The notes: a model not told the origin generated them from the letters alone. A stretch of DNA of 64,000 nt from Cytobacillus pseudoceanisediminis (GCF_023516215.1 NZ_CP097349.1:2046001-2110000), one strand, 5' to 3'. Shown: positions 7,608 to 16,279, numbered from the stretch's first letter. Made by a program: numbers and translations.

Positions 7608-8350
7608 TTAATTTGTTTTATTTATATTAGTCGCCCAATGCTTTAAATCAAGCGAACTAGTATCAGAAGTATGAGGGAGAAGTGTAAATTTATTGTGATA
7701 CTCATCCCAGATTATTAATCTTGTATATGTTTCATATAGCTGGCAAACTGTTAAATTCCACACAGTCAAAATATTGATGTCAGTGCTATAAGCAGAAACA
7801 ATTGATATGATATCCTTTAAACCAAGTTGTTCTTCATTATTTTGTTTTTGGATCTTTGCTTTAACCTTTTGAAGCTTATCCATAAGCTGCTTAGCCTTAC
7901 TATTAGCAGGTTTAAAAGATGAGGACTTTGAATCCTTTAAGAAATTTTGTCTAAAAATAACGGCCTTAACTTCTTCAAATAAGACGGAATTTAAAATAAA
8001 ACTTCCTTGATCATTTTTAATTACTACATCTTCTTCATAAATGAATACTTCTGATTTAAGAAAAGTTGAAAGCGATTCAGTAAATGAGACCATTATTGTT
8101 GGATCTTGCATTCCCCAAAAATAATACATTCGAGGTTGGATAGATTATTTATTTCTCCTATTTCATCATTTGAAAAATCTGGAGAAGATAGTGCATTTAT
8201 TAATAAATCCTTATTTATAGAAATCACAGATAAATATTGATTGTATTTTTGCTCGCCTAAATCAGCTATTTCACCTAAAGTTAAAGGGTAAATCCTCAAA
8301 CCATTTTTAAGTTCTTGAGAATCACCTTTTAATAGCTTTAACTCATTCAT
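7608..8350 (-). pseudogene. Phage late protein split by a -1 frameshift
   Basis: Two overlapping frames make one protein. An 85-aa part (MNELKLLKGDSQ, ending ECIIFGECKIQQ) continues as the 173-aa part (DPTIMVSFTESLSTFLK to HWATNINKTN). Related Firmicute phage proteins keep these regions in one chain: N-terminal LTLGEIADLGEQKYNQYLS, and C-terminal NILTVWNLTVCQLYETYTRL followed by DLKHWATNI. The break lies at 8113-8121, where CCCC and AAAAA runs meet. One extra base restores a 247-aa ORF. It is either a sequence error or a real slip. It sits upstream of the tail-tube gene. Confidence 0.65.
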
Positions 8351-8838
8351 TTCCTCATGCTTCCAAACGTATAGATATGCCTATAACCTACATAATTGTT
8401 AGGTACTGGGATTGGACTTCCTTGAATGTATTCAACTTTACCAATGCCAGTAATTCTTTCATGTACAAGTAATTCATTAATCCGGTCACTAATTCTCATT
8501 GAGCGTAAGTCTTTTTCAAAATCAATATGACAAAGAATATCTATGATTATTTGCTGGTTTGCTAATAAATAATTTGTATCTTTATCACGTCTTCCAGCGT
8601 AAAGATAAACTCTGCACAAAGGCTTATCTTCTAACTCCTCAGCTTTTGCAGCAGTTTTTAACACCTTATCTCTTATTGTCCAATCCGTATCAATAACTAA
8701 GATGTCTTCTAATAATCCGTCTAATGGATCAGGAATTTTTTTATAATGATCTTCAGGCCTATAATGTAATAACCGAAGCAATGTTTCGTCATTACGCAGA
8801 ACTTGTACAATATCTTTAATGTTTTTAAACATACTCAC
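8347..8838 (-). CDS. Hypothetical phage structural/late protein
   Basis: A 163-aa protein, first gene of the minus-strand tail module. Its stop overlaps the start of the next gene (ATGA). It contains HYRPEDHYKKIPDPLDGLLEDIL and a C-terminal PVPNNYVGYRHIYTFGSM, a layout I associate with tail-terminator-like proteins of Bacillus phages, but no motif proves it. The start ATG at 8838 follows a ribosome binding site in the 8840-8855 region. Confidence 0.5.
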   Translation of the reverse strand: MSMFKNIKDIVQVLRNDETLLRLLHYRPEDHYKKIPDPLDGLLEDILVIDTDWTIRDKVLKTAAKAEELEDKPLCRVYLYAGRRDKDTNYLLANQQIIIDILCHIDFEKDLRSMRISDRINELLVHERITGIGKVEYIQGSPIPVPNNYVGYRHIYTFGSMRK

Positions 8839-9019
8839 TTTTGGTTCACCACCTTATTATGAATGCACGATCAACAGTCACCTGACATACCAAGCGACTG
8901 CTCATGCATTTAAGAGGAAAAATAAATGTTTGGCTAACATTTATCTCGTTTAACCTTTTATTTATTGACGCAGGATAAACAAGGCGACCAATATTAAACT
9001 GACCGATAACGTCAAAAAG

Positions 9020-9193
9020 CTAATCTATATTTTTAAAGATATCTCTAATCTTATGGTTTATTTCAGGGGTAATTTCTTTTTGCCCTCTTTCCAGGAGAGA
9101 CAAATAAGATTGACTGACACCTAGCAGCAAACTCAAATGCTCTTGAGTCATCCCATTTAATACTCTCATTCTTCTTAATTTAGAAATTTTCAA
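9020..9193 (-). CDS. Small XRE-family DNA-binding protein (57 aa)
   Basis: A TTG start at 9193 follows GTGAGGGAG and gives 57 residues. The helix-turn-helix reads MTQEHLSLLLGVSQSYLSLLERG, the standard Cro/C1 pattern with Gln in helix 2 and S-x-S-Y-x-S-x-x-E at the recognition helix. The protein is essentially one HTH domain with a short tail. It lies between the RNA-polymerase-like gene and the tail module, with a terminator just upstream, so it could gate expression of the late genes. It may act as an antirepressor or a Cro-like protein. Confidence 0.65.
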   Translation of the reverse strand: MKISKLRRMRVLNGMTQEHLSLLLGVSQSYLSLLERGQKEITPEINHKIRDIFKNID

Positions 9194-9244
9194 CTACGAC
9201 ACTCCCTCACCTACTTTTATTAGGATTAAATAAAATATTTTATT

Positions 9245-9275
9245 ACGAAAAAAGTAGCCAGTTGAGGACTGGCTC
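9245..9275 (-). terminator. Intrinsic terminator upstream of the small HTH gene
   Basis: On the minus strand AGCCAGT-CCTCA-ACTGGCT is followed by ACTTTTTT. It ends whatever is transcribed from the 9276-9524 interval. Confidence 0.65.
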
Positions 9276-9524
9276 AAAAAGGAGAAATAATAAGAAACCA
9301 ATTAGTAAAACTGGTTATTGCTGTTACCGTGTATATAACAACAAAATGGAAGAAACCGATATTAAACTGGGGAGTTTAAATCTTACCTTGTTTGTTGAAA
9401 TTCCACTTTTCATATGATAAACTATAATTACGGAATCGCATGCAAATATGCAAGTGTGAGGTAAAGAATAATACCTACTTCACCTAAACGTGTTCAGTAT
9501 TCATCCTTTACCATATAGTCAGAA
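9276..9524. other. Non-coding interval between two minus-strand terminators
   Basis: These 250 bp are bounded on both sides by minus-strand terminators and hold no convincing ORF. A 30-codon frame starting near 9413 lacks a ribosome binding site. The arrangement allows a short independent minus-strand transcript, but I see no clear promoter. Confidence 0.35.
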
Positions 9525-9526
9525 CA

Positions 9527-9566
9527 AAAACAAGCCCAAACCATTGATATTACTAGGTTTAGGCTC
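9527..9566 (-). terminator. Intrinsic terminator of the RNA-polymerase-like gene
   Basis: On the minus strand AGCCTAAACC pairs with GGTTTGGGCT (one G-T pair) and TGTTTTTG follows. It lies 18 nt after the stop at 9584. Confidence 0.7.
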
Positions 9567-9583
9567 TTCGCGGTGTGAATTTT

Positions 9584-12273
9584 TTATTGTTTGAGGAAGG
9601 CATTTAAGAATATTGTTTCTTGCGTTTTATATAATTGGTTCATCAATCTCACTAAACTCTTATTCTTTTTTACTTCCCCTCCCTCTTTCCTTTGTTTTTC
9701 TTCATCCCCTAGATTATTTATTACGACTTTCTCTTTCTCTTCAGGTTCAAACTCCTTACTTATCTTTGATAAAATTACGTACATTGTGTTCTCATTAATT
9801 TTCAACTTGTTAAATTTTGTTGTATATTCTTCTGTTGTGTCTTCAATTTTATTAAATTCCTCTTCTTTGCTTACTTTATAATTAACCCTCTCTTTTTTGA
9901 TCTTAGTGATTTTATCTTGTAATTCACTTGCTAGTTCCTCTGCCCTTGGAATTTGTTTTCTATTCCCCTTCTTATAATCCCTCTTAACTAATAGCTCAGA
10001 CACATCCAAGTGCTCTCTCGACTCAGCTTTATCTAACTCCCCCATAATTTCATATAGAAAATCCATAGGACAGTTATAATGTTTATAATGTGTATTTTTA
10101 TTTTCAGTAACGTATCTCCAAAAGTTCGGCTTAGCTGAAACCTCTTTTACTTCTAACTTCTTTGTTTTCTTGTTCTCGATTTCAACTTTTTTCTTTTTTA
10201 AGATCAAGTCACTCCTTACTTCATCAATCTCTTCAGATAAGTCAATGTCATATGAACGCTTTGCACTATCAATCGCACACCCACTAAGAACTGTCATGAC
10301 ATCCACTTTTTTGAGCAACTTAACGGGTTTCTTATTTTTATTAAGCACATCAAAATAAAGCGATAACGCTAACTGCCCTAAATTTACAACTTCACCTATA
10401 TTCATTTGACCATCCGAAAGCAAATTGTCGATTATAGAAGCTTGGGCTTTTGACAATGTATATTCTGTTGGATCAGCATCAATCCCATTTACACAAACAT
10501 TAAATTTTTTATAGCAATTTTTAGCTAATTTCATTAAATCAGGGTTATCGAATATAGCTATGCAGTCAGAATCCATGTCAGCACCCGAAAGAATTTCAAG
10601 GATTAAAGAGCCAATTGTATTAATTACAACAATATTTGGAGTTAACTTAAAGTATGTTTCGATATCTTTATTCCTTACATTTTTAACAATCAAGACATTG
10701 GACATAGATGTATGCGGGTTACGAAACGCAACATAATCATTGCCAAATCCTTCATCACCAAAAAGAGTTGTATATACTTCATTATCCTTCAATGCCATAG
10801 GCCTATTTATTTCATTTCCAATTTCCCCAACAGCTTTATATAAATATTCCATAGGACAACTTAACAAAGTACAATAGTCACCAATTAAACGCAGCTTTCC
10901 TTTTTTGATGTGTTTAACATAATTACTAATCGTTTTTGCTCGAAAATCCCTGAACATTTTAGTTCTCACTATGTCTTTATTAATCTCGTATAAATTCACC
11001 AACATCATGTTACAGTTAACATCATTTGCTTCCTGCTTTATGTACTCAATAAACTTGTCATCATTATTTTTCAAATCCTTTATGAAATATATTTCAAACT
11101 CACTAAGCTTCCTCATGACTTCCTTATCTGCTCCAAGAGAGTTCAACATCTGGTAAGAAGTCTGCTGTAGTGGCTTATTTTCAAATTTCCCTCTTTTTGT
11201 TCCCTTCTCATGTTTACAAATACCAAACAAAGAACCATCTTCTTCAACTTTAATTTTCCAATGGTTATACATTTCACGTTGTTTTTTAATTTATCCCCTT
11301 CAAACAAATGACTAAATTTAAGTGCCTTTAAACAAGTTGGATTAATGATCATTTTTATGTCAGTCACTTTTATCAGATTGTTAAACATATCAGGGATGTA
11401 TTTGGTTTCATAATCATCCCCAAAATGATCTCGGAAGAACAATTGAAGGTTAGTTGCAAACGCTGCTCCCTTGAACATGTGATGACGTAACAATTTCATC
11501 GACACACCATCTTCAAAAAATTCGCTTTGCAACAGACATTCGCCATCAAAAATACTATTAGAAATTTTATGTCTCCCTTCCTCAAAGCTATCTAACATTT
11601 TTCGCTTTTTATCCTTTTTGATAACATTTACAGTTTCATAAAAGGTCGAGAATACCTTATCAACTATCAGGATTGAAGAGGGGTCAATTTTAACTGTATC
11701 TTCTATACTAGATGTAACCAGCGATTCATAAGCTAACAACCCAGGCAGATCAACTTTTTCGTTTTCAACAAAAGGTAAATCCATCCTTGACCAGTTTTTC
11801 ATAATTTCATGCAATTCTTCTCGAATAAACCAGCATTCACCCTTTCTCGACTTGCTGCTTGAGCGTTTATAAAATTCGTATTTAATTTTATCGCTTTGAC
11901 CAGTCTCGGGATTCTTTATTTCAACGAAAAATCCATTTAGATATAATAACTCCCGAAGGCTCTTGCTTGATTTTTCTCTCCAAACCTCTTTTACTTTTTT
12001 ATCTGTAGACTCAGATTCGATTTCAATTCTTTCTTTTAGAGACAGATTATATTCCAAACTTTTTCTTCTTTTATCTAATCGCTTGTGTAACCGTTCGAGA
12101 TCTAATTTCATCTTCTTGCTTTCTGGATTCTCTCGAACTTTAATGTTTAGTTCATTTATTTCATTTTGAATTTCATTTATCTTATCTTCCCTATTTTTAA
12201 TCCTGTCAGGAAGAATTTCTTTGAGAATGGATTTACCACTTCTAACCTTTGTATTGAATTTAACGTTAATCAA
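9584..12273 (-). CDS. Single-chain double-psi-barrel RNA polymerase-like protein (YonO-like), two overlapping frames
   Basis: Frame 1 (12273-11143) joins frame 2 (up to 9584) at 11287-11281, where A AAA AAC sits in exact register for -1 slippage. The joined product is about 896 aa, close to SPbeta YonO (905 aa). Frame 1 has FDGECLLQSEFF, a HHMFKGAAF motif (KG loop) and KMIINPTCLKALKFSHLFEG, as in polymerase barrel 1. Frame 2 carries GADMDSD at its residues 230-236 (10567-10585), the DxDxD metal motif of RNAP beta-prime and QDE-1-type polymerases, followed by FDNPDL. Known relatives transcribe phage late genes as single chains. The gene sits upstream of the tail module. A missing A would also explain the split. 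No clear ribosome binding site precedes the TTG at 12273. Confidence 0.72.
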
Positions 12274-12354
12274 AGAGTTCGATAATTCTTTTTTGGGATG
12301 TTGGTTAGATGTAAAAGTTTTAAAATACTCTTCTTGTTGCCTTAGTTTAATTAT

Positions 12355-13397
12355 TCACATATTTGAGGATAATCCCCACATCATATCATCAATTTGCTGC
12401 ACATTAGGAGATTCTTCAGTTGCTTGCTTCATTATTCGGTAATCATTAAGATTCATTCTCTGCATCTTTTTAATAGGTAATTTAATATCTGAAAACGCAA
12501 AGTACTCATTAGTTATGTATGTGTTGGCTTTTCTTTCACCATCTTCAAGTCCAGGAACAAAGTAATCTTGATTATGTATGCAATTTACCATCCTATAACA
12601 TCTAATTGCCTCAATGTCTTTCTCAAGAGTGCTTATAGGTATTGCTATTTCCTTAGACAAATTTTCAATTGAAACATCATATCCTTCACCGTAATATTTA
12701 TTCATTCTTTCTAAGTAGCAATATAGGTAAAAACCTCTAACTCCAACCTCTTTCTTACCCATGCAGAATAAGAAAATCTCAAATGGGATTACGTGAAAAT
12801 TATGCGGTTCATAAAATATGCCATCTAATATCCCTTCCTCATAAGACTCTGAATCTCTGTATAAATGTTTTAAAGGTATCTTTATTTTGAAGTTTCTCCC
12901 CTTCTGCTGAAGCAACATCTTTTGAATCTCTTTATCCATATCGCTAAAAAAAGTGAATTCAAGTTCTGAATCTTTAAATTCCCAAGTAATCGGATAATCA
13001 TTAGTTGTTTCAGTATAGCCAATTTCATCAAGTATTCCGTTTTTCTTTATTATGTAGTCAACTTCCTGACTTTTTCTTGCATATGTTAAGACTTTCTTTA
13101 TGTCCTCTATTGTTATGTTTATTTCTCCATATTTTGCATTTCTGTATAACCATGAGATTAAGTAATAATAGGAATACGCAAATGCAATATGTTTTGATAT
13201 TGCATCCTTATTTCGTCCTCTCTTTTTCCTAATTCCCTTAACAGTTTCTACTTTAATAAAATTATTAGATTGCTCATTTTTTTATTTGCTGCCATTTGGA
13301 TGAATGGTTTCTTGATATCATTAAATATTTCATTCGGCATAAAAACCTTTGATTCTTTTTCTCTGTACTGAAGTAATGTCTTTAAATCTTCTTCCAT
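12355..13397 (-). pseudogene. Winged-helix/replication-type mobile-element protein with one -1 frameshift
   Basis: The start at 13397 has GGAGG upstream and reads MEEDLKTLLQYREKESKVF. After 40 codons the frame shifts at a run of seven A (13277-13283, minus strand). It then continues NFIKVETVKGIRKKRGRNK, IAFAYSYYYLISWLYRN and TETTNDYPITWEFKDSELEF, directly into the long 12939-12355 frame. One added base gives 347 aa. The C-terminal half has an HTH-like stretch, VSIENLSKEIAIPISTLEKDIEAIR. It is immediately upstream of the polymerase-like gene and probably co-transcribed. A replication or transcription accessory role is an inference. Confidence 0.6.
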
Positions 13398-13440
13398 TTA
13401 ATAACCTCCGATTGTTTAATTTGATTTTATTTGGATTATG

Positions 13441-13623
13441 TTATTTGCTTATTTTGTATTGATTCAAAACTGTTTGCAATTGATCATTTATGTAATATAG
13501 GCTGTATAAACGTTGACTCTTCGGCTCCATCCCAATATGGATGAATGGTATTCCATGCTCTGTGAGATAATCAGACACATGTTTGTTATAGCAATAGAAA
13601 AAGTCGCTACGTGATAAATTCAT
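13441..13623 (-). CDS. Hypothetical small protein
   Basis: A 60-aa protein starting at an ATG after AAGGAGGTGG, one of the strongest ribosome binding sites in the element. The sequence is aromatic-rich (DFFYCYNKHVSDYL and LYSLYYINDQL) with no recognised domain. It is the first gene of the operon leading to the polymerase-like protein. Confidence 0.55.
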   Translation of the reverse strand: MNLSRSDFFYCYNKHVSDYLTEHGIPFIHIGMEPKSQRLYSLYYINDQLQTVLNQYKISK

Positions 13624-14138
13624 TTTTGATCCACCTCCTTTCCCAACTTAATCATTCTGTATTCTTCATGAAACATTCCTATAACAATTATTTGTTAAAC
13701 TAAAGTTAGCCAAAATGCAGAATAAGCTTTAAAATCTAGACCCCCTATAGATATATTCAGTCCGATCACCTTAGTAGTGGTCGGATCTTTCTTTTGGTTG
13801 AATTACGGGTATAATCGTACTTATATAAGCAATTAAGTGTGATTAAGTGTTGACTTTGGAAATATTCAGCCTTATAATGTTGTTAATAGGAAAAGATATA
13901 AACTTTTCAAAGATCAGTAGAGCATCAGAAACAAGAGAATAAAAAGCCAGCCCTCCTTACTCAGAAGAGTAAACAAGAAGGGTTATTAGTCATTTATTCA
14001 GATGTTCATACTTAATTGTATTGAATTATTTAATTTTAGACAATACTTTTTGGATAAATATTTGTAAATAAATTCCTTGTATTTTCATTATTGACTATGT
14101 ATAATAGCGTCCATAGAACACTAACAATATTAATAAGA
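13624..14138. other. Intergenic region upstream of the polymerase operon
   Basis: About 500 bp without a supportable ORF. It contains a plus-strand terminator-like hairpin at 13760-13795. It probably also holds the promoter for the minus-strand operon beginning at 13623, which I could not pin down; no perfect sigma-A pair is visible, as might be expected for middle or late control. Confidence 0.4.
13760..13795 (+). terminator. Terminator-like hairpin
   Basis: TCCGATCAC (13761-13769) pairs with GTGGTCGGA (13777-13785) and is followed by TCTTTCTTTT. No plus-strand gene immediately precedes it. Confidence 0.5.
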
Positions 14139-14200
14139 TTTCCAATTATGAAAATATCCTAAGCCTCCACAGCTAATACTTTCATAATTGGAAATTTTTT
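14139..14200. terminator. Long 15-bp hairpin closing the small-ORF operon
   Basis: TTTCCAATTATGAAA (14139-14153) pairs perfectly with TTTCATAATTGGAAA (14180-14194). A T-run follows on the plus strand only. It sits 3 nt from the stop of the 107-aa minus-strand gene, so it probably acts as a barrier for both directions. Confidence 0.6.
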
Positions 14201-14202
14201 AT

Positions 14203-14526
14203 TTATGCTCGTTTTGGTATACAGCTTAAAATATCTGGATTTGATTGCAATTTCTTCATCATCAACTCTTTTACTTCGAAAATCCCTCCACCTGAAATTA
14301 GTTCCAGTAATTGTTCTGATGTTTTGTCCTGATACAAGCCTGCCAATATCTTATATACAAAAGTCTCTAAAATGTATTCAGCTGAATATCCCTGAGACTG
14401 CTTTATAGAGAAAATAAGCATGTCTTTGTTTATGCTGACACATTCATCTATTAGTGCTTCAATATCCTTTAAATACGGGTTAAATGGCATTATATGTGAT
14501 GTTTCTTGTACTACAACTTGATTCAT
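14203..14526 (-). CDS. Hypothetical protein, early operon
   Basis: A 107-aa helical acidic protein starting after AGGGGG. It contains a FSIKQSQGYSAEYILETFVYKILAGL segment and LLELISGGGIFEVKELM; no family is recognised. It is the fourth and last gene of an operon driven by the consensus promoter at 15221-15249, next to the repressor gene. That is where phages keep early or lysogeny-control genes. Confidence 0.55.
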   Translation of the reverse strand: MNQVVVQETSHIMPFNPYLKDIEALIDECVSINKDMLIFSIKQSQGYSAEYILETFVYKILAGLYQDKTSEQLLELISGGGIFEVKELMMKKLQSNPDILSCIPKRA

Positions 14527-14536
14527 GCCAATCCCC

Positions 14537-14788
14537 CTAGCAAGGTATCTTTATAAAATTTTCTGCTGCGAATGATATTTGATCTTCAGTTATTTGGAAT
14601 TCCTGGATTAACTCTTGGATTTCTTCCTCAAAGCCTGCATATTCTTTTTCATCTAGATTACTTAAGTAGTTCAAATAATGGTCTTCAAGATCCCCCTGAA
14701 GGATGAAGTCTACTGCAAGAATATATTTTCTCATTAACTTTAATGGGGAATCGCTGTAATTATGATTTGTTGCATCTTTTGAATACAT
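14537..14788 (-). CDS. Hypothetical protein, early operon
   Basis: An 83-aa strongly acidic protein with ATG after AGGAGGTAAAATA. It has an all-helical profile with EEEIQELIQEFQITEDQISFAAENF at the C-terminus. It lies 10 nt from the next gene, indicating one operon. The acidic small-protein profile resembles phage DNA-mimic or antirepressor proteins, but there is no specific evidence. Confidence 0.55.
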   Translation of the reverse strand: MYSKDATNHNYSDSPLKLMRKYILAVDFILQGDLEDHYLNYLSNLDEKEYAGFEEEIQELIQEFQITEDQISFAAENFIKIPC

Positions 14789-14815
14789 TATTTTACCTCC
14801 TAAGAATCTGTTGAA

Positions 14816-15058
14816 TTACAAAGTGTAATCTATATCGTCACTGAGAATTGGTAAGCCTGTTTCTGGGCACAAGGTATCAAGCTGTACATTTTCATATTCA
14901 TCTACATCTAAAGTAATTTCCTGACCATCTGCCAAAACTAGTTTGAGGTTGCCGCCGATAAGAGTTTGAGGATGAAGCTTAGTCTTTATATCTACTGAAG
15001 ACATTCCACTTATTAGAGCAGAGACATTTAAAGTAATTGATCCATTTAAGAATTTCAT
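14816..15058 (-). CDS. Hypothetical protein, early operon
   Basis: An 80-aa acidic, beta-rich protein with ATG after GGGGGAG. It has repeated Val/Leu/Asp strands and ends in CPETGLPILSDDIDYTL. No domain is recognised. It is the second gene of the operon from the 15221-15249 promoter. Confidence 0.5.
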   Translation of the reverse strand: MKFLNGSITLNVSALISGMSSVDIKTKLHPQTLIGGNLKLVLADGQEITLDVDEYENVQLDTLCPETGLPILSDDIDYTL

Positions 15059-15083
15059 TTTAACTCCCCCAATTATGTAATAT

Positions 15084-15173
15084 TTAGTTTTTTAGCTGAC
15101 CTGAACGATCCAGTCCTAAAAATAATCCGACAAAAAACGTGAACAGACTATATATCAGCATTCCAACGAACAT
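15084..15173 (-). CDS. Predicted 29-aa single-pass membrane peptide
   Basis: ATG at 15173, with GAGGAG 8 nt upstream, opens 29 codons: a hydrophobic helix (VGMLIYSLFTFFVGLFLGL) followed by a polar tail DRSGQLKN. It is the first gene after the consensus promoter at 15221-15249. Small hydrophobic peptides in this place are seen in other Bacillus prophages and type I toxins, but no antisense RNA is evident here. Confidence 0.5.
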   Translation of the reverse strand: MFVGMLIYSLFTFFVGLFLGLDRSGQLKN

Positions 15174-15190
15174 TTAAACACTCCTCTTTG

Positions 15191-15294
15191 ACAACGGTTT
15201 GTTGTCTATTTGATAATTCGATTATATTACGACTAATATTTGTTGTCAACAACATTTTGTAGTTATTTTCAGTTTTTTTACTACATTAAGTAGT
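15191..15294. promoter_or_regulatory. Operator cluster between repressor and early operon
   Basis: Three inverted repeats lie in 104 bp. ACAAC-GGTTT-GTTGT spans 15191-15205 and the perfect 12-bp GTTGTCAACAAC spans 15242-15253. ACTAC-ATTAA-GTAGT spans 15280-15294. The first two share the half-site GTTGT/ACAAC; the middle one covers the -35 box of the leftward promoter. They are the likely binding sites of the adjacent XRE repressor. Confidence 0.6.
15221..15249 (-). promoter_or_regulatory. Consensus sigma-A promoter of the early operon
   Basis: On the minus strand TTGACA (15249-15244), a 17-nt spacer and TATAAT (15226-15221) form a perfect consensus. A perfect palindrome overlaps the -35 box, so strong transcription should be held off by a bound repressor. 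Confidence 0.8.
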
Positions 15295-15345
15295 CAATTT
15301 TTGATATACTACACCTATACAATTTAAAATCGGAGGAACAATAAT

Positions 15346-15603
15346 TTGGTTAAACGAGCAAAATCAGAATTAAAAAAGATACTTGATCAAAGAAATATCT
15401 CTATTCGAAAACTTGCTGAAATGACAAAAGATGAAAACGGTGAAAATGGTATTAAGTTTGAAACATTAAGAAGACTTTATAATGACAACACAAGACAATA
15501 TCAAAGGGATACAATAGGTCGAGTATGTGAAGTGCTTGAAATTGAGATATCAGACTTATTAACTCTTGAAGAAGTAAATAATAATGACCAGGACAGCAAA
15601 TAG
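15346..15603 (+). CDS. XRE-family transcriptional repressor of the element
   Basis: An 85-aa protein with a TTG start after CGGAGG. Its Cro/C1 fold reads KKILDQRNISIRKLAEMTKD, then IKFETLRRLYNDNTRQYQRDTIGRVCEVLEIEISDLLTLEE. The 'KFETLRRLYN' recognition segment and the 'vCeaLe.eisDLl.l' ending match small Firmicute regulators of this class. It is divergent from the early operon across a palindrome-rich control region and has its own terminator. It probably represses the leftward promoter and autoregulates. The gene start is set by the ribosome binding site. Confidence 0.75.
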   Translation: MVKRAKSELKKILDQRNISIRKLAEMTKDENGENGIKFETLRRLYNDNTRQYQRDTIGRVCEVLEIEISDLLTLEEVNNNDQDSK

Positions 15604-15617
15604 GCTGTCTTTTTTTG
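15591..15617 (+). terminator. Terminator of the repressor gene
   Basis: GACAGC (15592-15597) pairs with GCTGTC (15604-15609) and is followed by TTTTTTT. It overlaps the stop codon region. Confidence 0.75.
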
Positions 15618-15725
15618 CTTATTTATGAAGTTTTCACTTGATTTTGTTTTTGATCTTTGGCTTGATGGGTTGAAAAGTTAGGAAACGGCTTGGGTGAAAA
15701 ATCGGCTACCTACTAACGAAACAAT

Positions 15726-16075
15726 AAAAAAAGAATCGTTAGCAAGTAGCAGACGATTCATCAATACTTGATGGTATATCAAGCTAGGTATCCGTATTGT
15801 AATGCCCTATCAATCGCTAGAGTTCCCTCTAAACAAGCCTACTGTAACAAGTAGCCCTAACAGTTTGGATTAACTTAAATCCTCTGTGGCTTGTCCTACA
15901 GCGTCCGTAAACGCTCTACCCTTCCTTCGATCAGCACTTAATGGCAGCTTTCTCCTTTCAGCAGGTTCAGTAATAGGAAACTGATTAACCTGCCTAGTCT
16001 TAATTATTGCATCGGTTAAGACATAACCTGACCAGTTTTATTTGAGAATGTGTTAATGGGCAACCACATTCGGAA
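15726..16075 (-). ncRNA. Candidate structured non-coding RNA ending in an intrinsic terminator
   Basis: No ORF survives in this 350-bp interval, but the minus strand folds into a series of perfect hairpins. They are GAATGTG/CACATTC (16071-16046), GTCTTAA/TTAAGAC (16022-15997), and GCAGGTT/AACCTGC with inner CAGT/ACTG (15993-15961). Further 3' come AGCGT/ACGCT, CTACT/AGTAG and CTTGAT/ATCAAG. The last hairpin, GAATCGT/ACGATTC (15759-15733), is followed by TTTTTTT, a proper terminator. The size and the location between repressor and integrase recall large phage RNAs, but I cannot match it to a known class, and no promoter was recognised. Confidence 0.5.
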
Positions 16076-16208
16076 TAACCCTAAAAAAGACAATAAGAAA
16101 CTAAGCCTTGCACATACGAATTTTTTTCGTAAAATGAAGACAGGGAAATTCCATATTCAATTTTAAGGATAGTTCCATATGTTTGTTTATGGGATTGATA
16201 ATCGTCGA

Positions 16209-16240
16209 GATCCGAGCTGCAACTCGGGTCTTATTTTTTG
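16209..16240 (+). terminator. Plus-strand intrinsic terminator
   Basis: GATCCGAG (16209-16216) pairs with CTCGGGTC (16223-16230), with TTATTTTTT after it. It faces the integrase operon and may insulate it from rightward transcription. Confidence 0.6.
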
Positions 16241-16279
16241 TTTACTATTTGTTACCTTAAAAATTCTTCTTATAAAAAT

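Noticed and set aside
9395..9430. Small ORF between the two terminators (30 codons)
   Set aside because: No ribosome binding site and no codon bias.
12940..12960. Possible second slippery site (TTTTTTTA) in the gene upstream of the polymerase
   Set aside because: Recounting gives seven T's and a continuous frame here (EFTFFSDMDKE), so no shift is needed.
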